Under the pieces are notes generated by a model. That model did not search any database. It worked only from the letters and a program-made list of their open reading frames with translations, and was not told the origin of the DNA. The position numbers and the translations under genes are program-made. Positions 43,762 to 51,517 of a stretch of 64,000 nucleotides of DNA are shown here, in pieces. The stretch comes from Oscillospiraceae bacterium (lineage in GTDB: Bacteria; Bacillota; Clostridia; Oscillospirales; Oscillospiraceae). Within the stretch, counting starts at the first letter, position 1, and the number at the start of each line of letters is the position of its first letter. The stretch is from positions 50,668 through 114,667 of the forward strand of contig JAFUNI010000004.1 of the NCBI GenBank assembly GCA_017482385.1, given 5' to 3'.

Positions 43762-44820
43762 ATGAAGTGCCTGCGCAAGTATGAGTGGGTAAAGCTGCCC
43801 CGGAATTATCCGGATATGGGAAAAGGTCTTATGGGTTACTGGGCGAAGTTAGCAGCTCGTGCTGCTTTCCGGAAAGGCAATGCAACCTACTGTGGCCACA
43901 TTAACCCTGTAACCCCAGGTATGTGGGCTGGTGGCATTGTCGGCCTCAAAAGCATTCTTGGGGTTAAGCGCAAGGCTGACGCAATGGATGTTCTGAAGCA
44001 GCTTGCAGCTCTTGGCTATGTAAAGTACTCCCTTGATCCTTTGACTAAGAAGTTGACATATGAGATCACCGATTGGGTGGTTAAGTGTTCCGGTGCTGAA
44101 TGTATGACAGGTACAGTCTATGCCACTGATGGATATGGCTTCCTGTGTATGCCCAGAAGCGTCACGGAGCGTCTCTATGAGCAAAATCGTATTTTTGATG
44201 AGTCAGATGCCTGGCTTGATCTTTGGTGCCATACGACATTTGAAGACCGTGGGAATGCGTTCTCATTCCTTTCGCCGGTTGTTCAGTACGGAAAGTATGG
44301 TGCTGTCTTAACTTTGGAAACCCTGGGACAGCGTTGGGGCTGGGAAAAGACTAAGGTATGGAGATTCTTTAGAAAGCACGGGGATGTCTTCTCTCTGCAC
44401 CGTCTACCCAGCTCTTATGGCTGCCTCATTTTCAATAAGCAATACCCCACAGGAACAGATGTTCAGGTCCCTACTCAGGATGAAATTATGAGTATAGTTA
44501 ACGAAATACTCATAAGCGGCAATTATAAGTACACGGAGAACAGTGAGAATGCCAAGATCAATCATATGGTTGCATGGCACAGTGCGAAGGTCATTGAGGC
44601 TCGACAGGCGGAGTCTGCCCTTTTGGAGGCAGAATGCCGCGTTGCACCTTTTGACCCTATAACACGCACGTATATTTCTCATGGTTGGAACTGTAAGCAT
44701 TGTAGGAACTGTCAGTATGCCTGGGGTGGTGTGTTAAAGGATCCGCAGACTTCGGTTGAAAGTGAAGTTAAGATCCGTGGACCGTGTATCAACAGGTACA
44801 AGGAAACGAAGATATTTTAG
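43762..44820 (+). CDS. winged-helix DNA-binding protein, candidate replication initiator of the element
   Basis: A 352-residue protein. Residues about 60-115 (KSILGVKRKADAMDVLKQLAALGYVKYSLDPLTKKLTYEITDW) look like a winged helix, and residues about 175-225 (GQRWGWEKTKVWRFFRKHGDVF) like a second one. The C-terminus has a four-cysteine cluster (CKHCRNC...C) that may bind zinc. Proteins of this build are found at the start of conjugation modules and are annotated as DnaD-like or replication proteins; the exact role is not established. Its own reading frame contains the repeat boxes at 44472-44532, as in replicons whose origin lies inside rep. AAGGAGG precedes the ATG. Confidence 0.65.
   Translation: MKCLRKYEWVKLPRNYPDMGKGLMGYWAKLAARAAFRKGNATYCGHINPVTPGMWAGGIVGLKSILGVKRKADAMDVLKQLAALGYVKYSLDPLTKKLTYEITDWVVKCSGAECMTGTVYATDGYGFLCMPRSVTERLYEQNRIFDESDAWLDLWCHTTFEDRGNAFSFLSPVVQYGKYGAVLTLETLGQRWGWEKTKVWRFFRKHGDVFSLHRLPSSYGCLIFNKQYPTGTDVQVPTQDEIMSIVNEILISGNYKYTENSENAKINHMVAWHSAKVIEARQAESALLEAECRVAPFDPITRTYISHGWNCKHCRNCQYAWGGVLKDPQTSVESEVKIRGPCINRYKETKIF
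44472..44532. repeat. cluster of inverted and direct 9-base boxes inside the winged-helix gene
   Basis: TACTCA (44472-44477), TTATGAGTA (44486-44494), TACTCATAA (44507-44515) and TTATAAGTAC (44523-44532) lie in tight succession, with a GTTAAC palindrome in the centre. The same three full boxes recur at 54007-54049. This may be a protein-binding site or origin-like iteron set. Confidence 0.7.
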
Positions 44821-44831
44821 GAGGTTGTTAT

Positions 44832-45458
44832 ATGGCTCGGAAAAGAGTAACCCTTTATGACGCTCATGAGAAGCGTATTTTAGAGCAAGCATCTGCCTTT
44901 GCGGAATTTCTAACCCTCAATGGAACGATTGGAGACCGCAAGATTGAGGATGAGGAAAGACGTAAGGCTAAGCAGTCTGCTGCAAAAAAAGCTTACCACA
45001 ACACAGAAATCCTGCTTCAGCAATACCGGACAATCATTTGGGTGCTGGAGAGTGCTCCCGGTGAGCTGGCCGTGGAGTTAAGAATGCAGACGCAGAACCT
45101 TGATGCGCTGGTTGCAAGGATCGACTTTGAAATGGCAATGGAGAACAAACGCCTGGAAAGCCGTCTGAACACCATTATCAAAACCAGAATCCTGTTGGAG
45201 CGGATGCAAGAGGCGTTGATGGTTCTTCGGAAAAAGCCCAAAGACGGAGAAATCCTTTATCGGTTAATCTATGATGCGTATCTGGATCCGGTGGAGAGAG
45301 ATTTCCCAACGCTGTGTGAAAGAGCTCAACTTTCTCCACGGACTTATTATCGCATGCGTGCTGAGGCGATAACGATCATATCAATCAAGCTTTGGTCGGC
45401 ACCTCCTGGAGATGTGGATGAGTGGTTAGAGATACTCTCGATGATAGAGAGGCTCTAA
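44832..45458 (+). CDS. helical hypothetical protein, possible RinA/ArpU-like regulator
   Basis: A 208-residue, mostly alpha-helical, charged protein. Residues 15-130 contain heptad-like coiled coil (AEFLTLNGTIGDRKIEDEE, QTQNLDALVARIDFEMAMENKRLE). The C-terminus (KPKDGEILYRLIYDAYLDPVE and LCERAQLSPRTYYRMRAEAITIIS) has the spacing of a sigma-region-4-like helix-turn-helix, as in phage late regulators such as RinA or ArpU. The link is weak and made from architecture only. GAGGTTGTT is its ribosome site; it follows the winged-helix gene by 11 bases. It may control the following conjugation operon. Confidence 0.6.
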   Translation: MARKRVTLYDAHEKRILEQASAFAEFLTLNGTIGDRKIEDEERRKAKQSAAKKAYHNTEILLQQYRTIIWVLESAPGELAVELRMQTQNLDALVARIDFEMAMENKRLESRLNTIIKTRILLERMQEALMVLRKKPKDGEILYRLIYDAYLDPVERDFPTLCERAQLSPRTYYRMRAEAITIISIKLWSAPPGDVDEWLEILSMIERL

Positions 45459-45604
45459 TTTCATGGAACGTTCGTACATTATGTCTTTGGCAAAACGGTG
45501 GCAGAGATATGGCAAAACTGCGGCATAAAATTGTCAGTAAAATACTAATGACACGCAAATCAACCTGTGTTATATTTGTATTGTCCAAAACTGGACGAAG
45601 CGAT
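45459..45604 (+). other. intergenic region before the pilin gene with imperfect direct repeats
   Basis: GGCAAAACGGTGGC (45489-45502) and GGCAAAACTGCGGC (45511-45524) are 22 bases apart. TCAGTAAAATACTAATG occurs here at 45534-45550 and exactly again at 56268-56284. A 21-codon frame from 45463 has no ribosome site and I do not call it. An oriT or operator role is possible but not shown. Confidence 0.4.
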
Positions 45605-45655
45605 AAGACACTGTTTTGAGAGCTGATTTCAGCCCTTCAAAATGGTGTCTTTTTT
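45605..45655 (+). terminator. strong stem-loop with T-run before the pilin gene (attenuator or terminator)
   Basis: AAGACACTGTTTTGA pairs with TTCAAAATGGTGTCTT (about 16 pairs, two wobbles) and TTTTTT follows. It lies 33 bases before the first transfer gene, where it could limit transcription entering the conjugation operon. Confidence 0.75.
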
Positions 45656-45687
45656 CGTTTCATCCCATTGGAAAGGAGGTATGTCAT

Positions 45688-46050
45688 ATGGTTAAGCAAC
45701 TCGCCAAAGGCAAGGAGCGGCTGACAAATGCCTATTGGTCTGCTGTCGGCATGGCTTCTGTTGCAATGCTGTCGCTGCAACCGGTAATGGCGGATACGAT
45801 CTGGGACCGTTTCTCAACGATCCTTCAGGATATTTACGGTCAGGTCGTAGCCATCAGCACCATCGTTGCGGTAACTGTGGGTGCCATCGCACTGCTCATC
45901 CGGATGATTTCCCGGAACCAGAGGGCAGTTGAGGAAGCAACCCAGTGGCTGAAGAGAATCGTGGTCACCTGGATCGTTCTGAACTCTCTCGGCTTCATCG
46001 TTGCGTATCTGCAGCCCCTCATTGCCGGCGGCAGCTATTCGCCCACCTAA
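45688..46050 (+). CDS. VirB2/TrbC-like pilin or channel subunit of the conjugation system
   Basis: A 120-residue membrane protein with a signal-like N-terminus (residues 16-35, likely cleavage after PVMA-35) and two hydrophobic helices (about 50-70 and 88-110) separated by a basic loop RMISRNQRAVEEATQWLKR. This two-helix layout is that of VirB2/TrbC-type pilins. The family in Gram-positive elements sits directly before the VirB6 gene, as here. AGGAGG lies 8 bases before the ATG; frames starting earlier run through the hairpin. Sequence conservation of this family is low, so the call rests on shape and position. Confidence 0.75.
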   Translation: MVKQLAKGKERLTNAYWSAVGMASVAMLSLQPVMADTIWDRFSTILQDIYGQVVAISTIVAVTVGAIALLIRMISRNQRAVEEATQWLKRIVVTWIVLNSLGFIVAYLQPLIAGGSYSPT

Positions 46051-46086
46051 CCGTTCCATGTCAAGCAGGGATGGAGGTGAAAACCG

Positions 46087-48570
46087 ATGCTTGACTGGAT
46101 ATTTGAAGGCATCGTCGGCTGGGTAGCAAGCATCGTATCTCAAGCAATGGATGCAGTTTCTGCTCTATTTCTTGAGGCACTTGGTACCGATATGACGGCC
46201 ATGGAGGAGTATTTTCCCTTTGTGACAAAAGCTTTCGACGTGATACAGATTACAGCATGGGCAATCTTGATACTGATTACCGTGTGGCAACTGTTTCGAG
46301 CGTTCGGAGGTCCGATAACAGAAGCGGAAAACCCATGGCATCTATTGATCCGCGGTGCGCTGTTTGCGTTCCTGATCGGCTATGCCAAACCCATATTCCT
46401 AACGTGCTTATCCATAGCAAGAGCACCCTACACAGCACTGATGGATATCACAATGACTGGCTCGGATTTCACCTTTGCCGGTATTGAGCAAGCCCTTTCC
46501 AATGGGTTAACCTCAATCATAGCGGTGGCCAGTGTGGTAGGAATGATACTGATTCTGATCCTGGAGATCGCATTGGGCTGGAACTACTTCAAACTCCTGT
46601 TGGAGACAGTAGAGCGTTACATCGTTGTGGGTGTGATGTGTTACACTTCTCCGCTGGCTTTCTGCATGGGCGCATCCAAAGCAACGAACCCTGTGTTTAA
46701 GTCGTGGTGCCGAATGGTCGGTTCTCAGCTATTGCTGCTGGTTATGAATGTTTGGTTCCTGAGGGGCTTTGCTTCCACCATGGGCCAGTACATTGCCAGC
46801 GGCGGTGCACTATCGACGGGAAAAGGCAGCATCTTCCTGTGGCTGTTCTGCGCCATCGCTTATCTAAAAACAGCCCAGAAGTTTGATAGCTACCTGGGCG
46901 CAATTGGACTGAATGTGGCTCAGACCGGAAGCGGTATGGGCATGGAGCTGCTGATGGCAGCCCGGGTGATCACCGGAGTAGGCGGCGGCATGGCTCGCAG
47001 TGCAGGAAGTATGTTCAGCAGAGCAGGAAGCGCAGCAACCGGAACCGGTGCAGCAGCTGCAGGTTTTGCACAGGGCTTTGCATCCAGATTCAGTCCCAAC
47101 TCCTATGTCCGCGATGCCGTTGTGCAGGGTGGTCAGAGAATGGGCTTTGGCGGTGGTGCCGGCTTTATGGCACGTGCCTTCGGTGGCATAGCCGCAAGAA
47201 ATGGCGCAACGCTGAACAGCAATTCTATTGCTTCTGTGGCAGCTCGCACTCCCAATGCATCCGGCACCATTGCCGGCGACATTGCAGATCGCAGTTTGAG
47301 CAATTATATGCCTCAGATGCAGGGATTCCAGCTGCAGGGCACGCAGATCACTGGCGGACATATCAGTACAACGGCGATCTCTCCCGATGGAAAGCAATCT
47401 GCTGTAGATATGTACAGTGCTGCTCAGTTTGAAAAGCCTGATGTTCCTCACAGTGTTGTTACCGCTTCTGATGGAAGTCAGTGGTACCAGATGGCCAGCG
47501 GCGAAGGCCGTGGAGCCTTTTACGATGCACCTGTCTTTAATGGAATGGGTGCTGATGCACCTCATGGTGTTGATGTGCCTGGTGGAGACGATGTTCCTGT
47601 TTCCTCTGGCGACGCAGGTATGCCTGCCTCTACAGACGGTACGGATACCCATTTGGATCCCGGCGTGGATGGAGCACCTATCAGCGTATCCTCTGAAGTA
47701 CCTCAAATCAGCGGGGATCCCGGTGATATTAATGTTCCCGGAGCAACTGTTGTTGCAGGTGGTCCTGAAGTTATCGGAGACGCTGGCGTTGCAGGAGTCG
47801 CTCTGGGAGAAGATACCCCTGAAGCTCCTATGGTTAGTGGTGCCGTTGTTGGCGGTATTCCTTACCATGGCGAAGAGCCGATGGATGGCTCTGACAATTA
47901 CGATTCTTCCGATGGCGGGTATATGGGAGGTTATTCCGAGGCACCCTTGGTTGCTGCAACCTTCCCCGGTGCGCCTGAAGGTACTGCTCTTCGAACTGTT
48001 GATGACGGCGTCATTGAAGCAAGTACTCCCGATGGTGGAAACACCCTTTGGTACAATAGTGCTTACTTCCAAGAACCTGATGCACCTCACTCTGTTATGC
48101 AGTCTGCCAATGGAGTCGACTGGTATGCTATGCAACAGCACGCAGATGTGCCTCAGTTTGAGGCTGGAGATGCTGCTGAAAGCTACAACCAGGCAACATT
48201 CCAGAACTTCATGCCGGGCTATGGTGAGCAGGTTTACCAGGTCGACAGTTCTCATCGGCAGGACGGCCATTTTGAGGTCCGTAACGAGGATGGCTCTGGT
48301 ACCCGTTTCTATGACACGGCCCAGTATGCAGCACCTCGCGGCGACTACCAGGTCTTTGAAGATTCTCGCGGTAGCCAGTGGTACGCAATCCGTGGTGAAG
48401 CAGCTATCGAGCGAAGACCCGTCTATGAACAAGGGCATGCAGTCTATGATGGTGATAAGCTTCGTACTGAAACAGTGGAAACTGTGCGGTACAGGCAGAC
48501 ACCTGCCAAGTACTCCGCCCCGGAGAAACGCGGTGACATCGAACGCAAGCCCCCGAGAAGAAAACAATAA
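46087..48570 (+). CDS. VirB6/TrbL-like transfer channel protein with repeated C-terminal extension
   Basis: An 827-residue protein. Residues 1-300 have about seven hydrophobic helices, the VirB6/TrbL core of the mating channel (for instance AWAILILITVWQLFRAFGG and SVVGMILILILEIALGWNYF). Residues 300-420 are Gly/Ala-rich. The rest is a long hydrophilic tail holding three copies of a 35-40-residue motif (about 431-471, 647-683, 734-770) with the pattern Y-x-x-A-x-F-x-x-P-D-x-P-H-S-V ... G-x-x-W-Y, separated by an acidic Pro/Val/Asp-rich stretch. The tail is more than half of the protein and is unusual. AGGTGAAAACC precedes the ATG. A 578-residue minus frame is a shadow. Confidence 0.8.
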   Translation: MLDWIFEGIVGWVASIVSQAMDAVSALFLEALGTDMTAMEEYFPFVTKAFDVIQITAWAILILITVWQLFRAFGGPITEAENPWHLLIRGALFAFLIGYAKPIFLTCLSIARAPYTALMDITMTGSDFTFAGIEQALSNGLTSIIAVASVVGMILILILEIALGWNYFKLLLETVERYIVVGVMCYTSPLAFCMGASKATNPVFKSWCRMVGSQLLLLVMNVWFLRGFASTMGQYIASGGALSTGKGSIFLWLFCAIAYLKTAQKFDSYLGAIGLNVAQTGSGMGMELLMAARVITGVGGGMARSAGSMFSRAGSAATGTGAAAAGFAQGFASRFSPNSYVRDAVVQGGQRMGFGGGAGFMARAFGGIAARNGATLNSNSIASVAARTPNASGTIAGDIADRSLSNYMPQMQGFQLQGTQITGGHISTTAISPDGKQSAVDMYSAAQFEKPDVPHSVVTASDGSQWYQMASGEGRGAFYDAPVFNGMGADAPHGVDVPGGDDVPVSSGDAGMPASTDGTDTHLDPGVDGAPISVSSEVPQISGDPGDINVPGATVVAGGPEVIGDAGVAGVALGEDTPEAPMVSGAVVGGIPYHGEEPMDGSDNYDSSDGGYMGGYSEAPLVAATFPGAPEGTALRTVDDGVIEASTPDGGNTLWYNSAYFQEPDAPHSVMQSANGVDWYAMQQHADVPQFEAGDAAESYNQATFQNFMPGYGEQVYQVDSSHRQDGHFEVRNEDGSGTRFYDTAQYAAPRGDYQVFEDSRGSQWYAIRGEAAIERRPVYEQGHAVYDGDKLRTETVETVRYRQTPAKYSAPEKRGDIERKPPRRKQ

Positions 48571-48641
48571 AGAGACGGCCATGATTGTTTTTGCAGTCAT
48601 GGCCGTTTTTCATTTCCCGTGCATCACAGGAGGTGATACCA

Positions 48642-50675
48642 ATGTCCGAGCCGGCCAAGCAGCAAATGGGAGATGGCCGAGATAATTTCGGTCAGGCTGC
48701 TGGAAAAGCCGCTCAAGCAGCGAAACAGGCTACCAAAGAAGCTGCCAAGCAGGCCGCAGCGAAAGGTGCAGAAGCAACAGCAAATGCTGCTGCATCTACC
48801 GTTAAGGCCGGTGTTGAAGGCGGCAAAGCTGTTGCAGAGATTGCAGCCGGTACCGCCTCAGGCGGTCCTTGGGGTGCGATCATTTCTGCTGCATGGGCTA
48901 TGCGGCACACACTTTACAAGATTCTAATCTGCATATGCCTGGTTTTGGTCTTCTTGATCGTGCTGATCGCGTCTCTCCCCAGTATCATCTGGGACTATCT
49001 TATGGGCGGTGCCAATGAGCCTGCCTTCTCCACCACCAACGCTTCCGTTGTTGTGGCTTACGATGAACTGACAGATGATGTCACTGCCATCGTAGACACC
49101 GGATATGACCAAGCTTTGGACTCGGTGGAGGCGATTATCCAGAATGGTGGTTATGACTACGACCTTTCCATGCAGGCTCTTGCCAATTATGCGCAAAGTT
49201 CTGCTGGTTATGATGTAAGTTACATTCTGGCGGCTTACTCAGCATCTCTTCAGCAACAGAACACAACCACAGCGGATATGCTCAGTAAGTTAAGTGGTAC
49301 TACCGGTCAGATGTTTCCAGTAACCTCTGTAGAGAAAGAATTGGAGCGAATTGTCCCCGTGACCTATTCTACTTATAAATCGGTCACAATCACAGTTGTA
49401 ACCTCAGTGCAGGTCAACGGTATTGTAAATGGAGTTACCCGTTATACCTACACCACTGAGCAAAGGACTTACTATTTGCCTGATGAGGTAAAGGAATCTG
49501 AAACAGCTGTTACAGTCCCCAAATATAAGGCTGTGACTGTTTCCGTTCCAACCTACACCAATGGTTCCATTTCCGGGACACGGAGTGCTACCTATTATGA
49601 AGTTGATGGTGAAGAAACATTAGAACCCACTACTGAGATCATCAAGTATGTGGAGTGTACCATTCATCCTTTTGACAATAGCGTGATCGCCAGTGCTTTT
49701 GGCATCGATATGACCGCACAGTATCCGGGTTCGACTCTAACCTATGGAGAGGTAACCCAGAACATGTCTAACTCGCTGAAGATGACCATCTACGGAACAC
49801 TCGGAAGCGGATCTATTGTGCCTCTGACCGATGCAGAGCTAATTGCCTTTGTAAGCCGGCAGAACTGTAATGCCACCCGTAAGCATATCATTACCACTGG
49901 TTTAGCGCTGGTCGGTAAGGTGCCCTATTTCTGGGGCGGCAAAAGTGCGGCCGGTTGGAACGATGAGTGGAATACTCCCAAATTGGTCACAGCTGCAGGC
50001 TCCAGTTCTTCTGGAACGATCCGTCCTTATGGGTTGGATTGCTCCGGTTTTTCGGACTGGACTTACAAGACCGCTTTGGGTGTCAGCCTACAGGCAGGCA
50101 CCGGTGGTCAGTGGGAGAACTCAGAGGCAATTACGGCAGATGAATTGCTTCCCGGAGACCTGGGCTTTCTTATGGAAAGCGATGGCTCAGGATGGAATCA
50201 TGTGTTGATCTTTGCCGGATATTCCGAGGATGGGACTCGCATGTGGGTCCACTCGGCAGGTGGTACAGGTGTGGTGTTCAACTCGCCTAGCTATGAAGGT
50301 TCCCTCAAACTTAGAAGACCCAAGAATGTAGACTTCAATCAGCCTGTGGGATCCACTGCATATGGTGAACCCCTTTACTCACTGCAGGTAAACGTGACCC
50401 ATTACTGCGCCTGCTCCAAGTGCTGTGGCTCCAATGCTGATGGATTTACCGCAAGTGGCAAAGCAGTCCAGCGCGGTATGGTGGCCATGTCCAGCTATTA
50501 TCCTTTCGGCACCCAGATTATGATCAACGGAATCATGTATACCGTTGAGGATCGAGGCGCTTCAGGGATAGAGAATGACATCAGCCGTGTGGACATATTT
50601 GTGCCAGATCACAATGAAGCTTTGCGGTTAGGTCGCTATGATACTACCGCATTTATTTATCGAATAGGAAGGTAA
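48642..50675 (+). CDS. bifunctional cell-wall hydrolase (NlpC/P60 + 3D domain) of the conjugation system
   Basis: A 677-residue VirB1-like protein that would open peptidoglycan for the mating channel. The N-terminal 80 residues are Ala/Lys-rich amphipathic helices (AAKQATKEAAKQAAAKGAE), followed by a single membrane helix (about 92-112). A linker/beta region follows. The C40 NlpC/P60 domain is at about 420-565 with Cys near 467 (GLDCSGFSDW) and His near 517 (GWNHVLIFAGY). A 3D (RlpA-like) domain is at about 583-677 (VTHYCACSKCCG, GFTASGKAV, VEDRGASG, VDIFVPDHNEA). The pairing of two wall-active folds is notable. AGGAGGTG precedes the ATG at 48642. Confidence 0.9.
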   Translation: MSEPAKQQMGDGRDNFGQAAGKAAQAAKQATKEAAKQAAAKGAEATANAAASTVKAGVEGGKAVAEIAAGTASGGPWGAIISAAWAMRHTLYKILICICLVLVFLIVLIASLPSIIWDYLMGGANEPAFSTTNASVVVAYDELTDDVTAIVDTGYDQALDSVEAIIQNGGYDYDLSMQALANYAQSSAGYDVSYILAAYSASLQQQNTTTADMLSKLSGTTGQMFPVTSVEKELERIVPVTYSTYKSVTITVVTSVQVNGIVNGVTRYTYTTEQRTYYLPDEVKESETAVTVPKYKAVTVSVPTYTNGSISGTRSATYYEVDGEETLEPTTEIIKYVECTIHPFDNSVIASAFGIDMTAQYPGSTLTYGEVTQNMSNSLKMTIYGTLGSGSIVPLTDAELIAFVSRQNCNATRKHIITTGLALVGKVPYFWGGKSAAGWNDEWNTPKLVTAAGSSSSGTIRPYGLDCSGFSDWTYKTALGVSLQAGTGGQWENSEAITADELLPGDLGFLMESDGSGWNHVLIFAGYSEDGTRMWVHSAGGTGVVFNSPSYEGSLKLRRPKNVDFNQPVGSTAYGEPLYSLQVNVTHYCACSKCCGSNADGFTASGKAVQRGMVAMSSYYPFGTQIMINGIMYTVEDRGASGIENDISRVDIFVPDHNEALRLGRYDTTAFIYRIGR

Positions 50676-50679
50676 GCTT

Positions 50680-50895
50680 ATGCGCACGCAAGACTATCGA
50701 ATCCACCTCATTGGTGGCCGCACGATCCTTGTTCGCGAAGAATGTAACGGCCCTGTCGATACGTTCCTCCACAATCGTTTTTGGAGATGTAAGCCTGACG
50801 ACATTTTAGAGGTTGGCTCCCCGGAAACAAGTCGGGCCTATATCCCTGCAAGAAATATCCTGTACATCTCTACCGGGGGTTCCTTAGAGGAATAA
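50680..50895 (+). CDS. small hypothetical protein, paralogue of the next gene (copy 1)
   Basis: A 71-residue protein starting MRTQDYRIHLIGGRTILVRE. It shares with the next gene the opening YRI-x-L-x-GG, the spacing to a hydrophobic motif near the end (RAYIPARNILYIS against LHIPCWQILSIE) and overall size. They look like tandem duplicates of a small beta-barrel-like fold. Ribosome site AGGAAGG lies just before the ATG. It sits between the wall hydrolase and PrgI. No function can be assigned. Confidence 0.7.
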   Translation: MRTQDYRIHLIGGRTILVREECNGPVDTFLHNRFWRCKPDDILEVGSPETSRAYIPARNILYISTGGSLEE

Positions 50896-50930
50896 CCCTC
50901 GTACAAACTATCATAAAGGAAGTGATACCT

Positions 50931-51146
50931 ATGCTTAGATCAAGCTACAGAATCAACCTGGTCGGTGGTGCTCGTATCGATGGAGACGAGTTTTTTGAAG
51001 TCGAGGCAGATCGCGTCGTAACGAAACTGAAAGACCTGAAGCAGGGAGACTTGCTGACCATTGACCATTCTTCTGGTCTCCAGCTGCATATTCCTTGCTG
51101 GCAGATTCTCAGTATTGAGACCACCCCCGTAGTTGAAGTAGGTTAA
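50931..51146 (+). CDS. small hypothetical protein, paralogue of the previous gene (copy 2)
   Basis: A 71-residue protein starting MLRSSYRINLVGGARIDGDE, with residues LKQGDLLTIDHSSGLQLHIPCWQILSIETT in the second half. The fixed points YRI-L-GG and IP-x-x-x-I-L-x-I match copy 1 while the middle differs. AAAGGAAGTGATACCT gives the ribosome site for the ATG at 50931. It ends two bases before the PrgI gene starts, so both are probably translated with the transfer genes. An accessory or regulatory role is inferred from position only. Confidence 0.7.
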   Translation: MLRSSYRINLVGGARIDGDEFFEVEADRVVTKLKDLKQGDLLTIDHSSGLQLHIPCWQILSIETTPVVEVG

Positions 51147-51148
51147 GT

Positions 51149-51517
51149 ATGGAAGAGAAGGAATTCAGCAATGTGTACGCCATTCCGGCTAACTACACCG
51201 ATTCTGGAAAACTCCTCGGTGGTATGGTAGAAACCCGTAATGCTATTGAGGCTGTTTTTCTTGTAATTCTGGTGGGTTATCCTGAATTGATGTGGATTCC
51301 AATGTCTACTACGATCCGCATCGTTGTCATGACGATCACCCTTATTCCGCTGGCTGTGATTGCTGTAATGGGCATTGATGGAGACTCGTTGATCCAATAC
51401 CTTGGACATATCGTCTCCTTTTGGTTTGGCAGGCGGAAACTACACTTCAGGAGGATAGGTTATAAGTATGACCCCAAACAGCTCAAAAACCCGGGCAAAA
51501 AAGGCAAAAAGAAGTAA
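51149..51517 (+). CDS. PrgI family protein (VirB3-like)
   Basis: A 122-residue membrane protein with two adjacent helices (about residues 38-58 and 62-82) and a basic C-terminus (KLHFRRIGYKYDPKQLKNPGKKGKKK). PrgI/VirB3 proteins partner VirB4 and anchor it to the membrane. The gene overlaps virB4 by 50 bases, an unusually long overlap that could couple the two. The sequence NVYAIPANYTDSGKLLGGMVETRN is typical of PrgI N-termini. Confidence 0.85.
   Translation: MEEKEFSNVYAIPANYTDSGKLLGGMVETRNAIEAVFLVILVGYPELMWIPMSTTIRIVVMTITLIPLAVIAVMGIDGDSLIQYLGHIVSFWFGRRKLHFRRIGYKYDPKQLKNPGKKGKKK

Noticed and set aside
45463-45528. 21-codon frame MERSYIMSLAKRWQRYGK...
   Set aside because: No ribosome site, no known counterpart; too short to support.
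46864-48685. 578-residue minus frame and 422-residue plus frame over the VirB6 tail
   Set aside because: Both are out-of-frame readings of the repeated tail. The frame continuous with the membrane core and ribosome site was kept.
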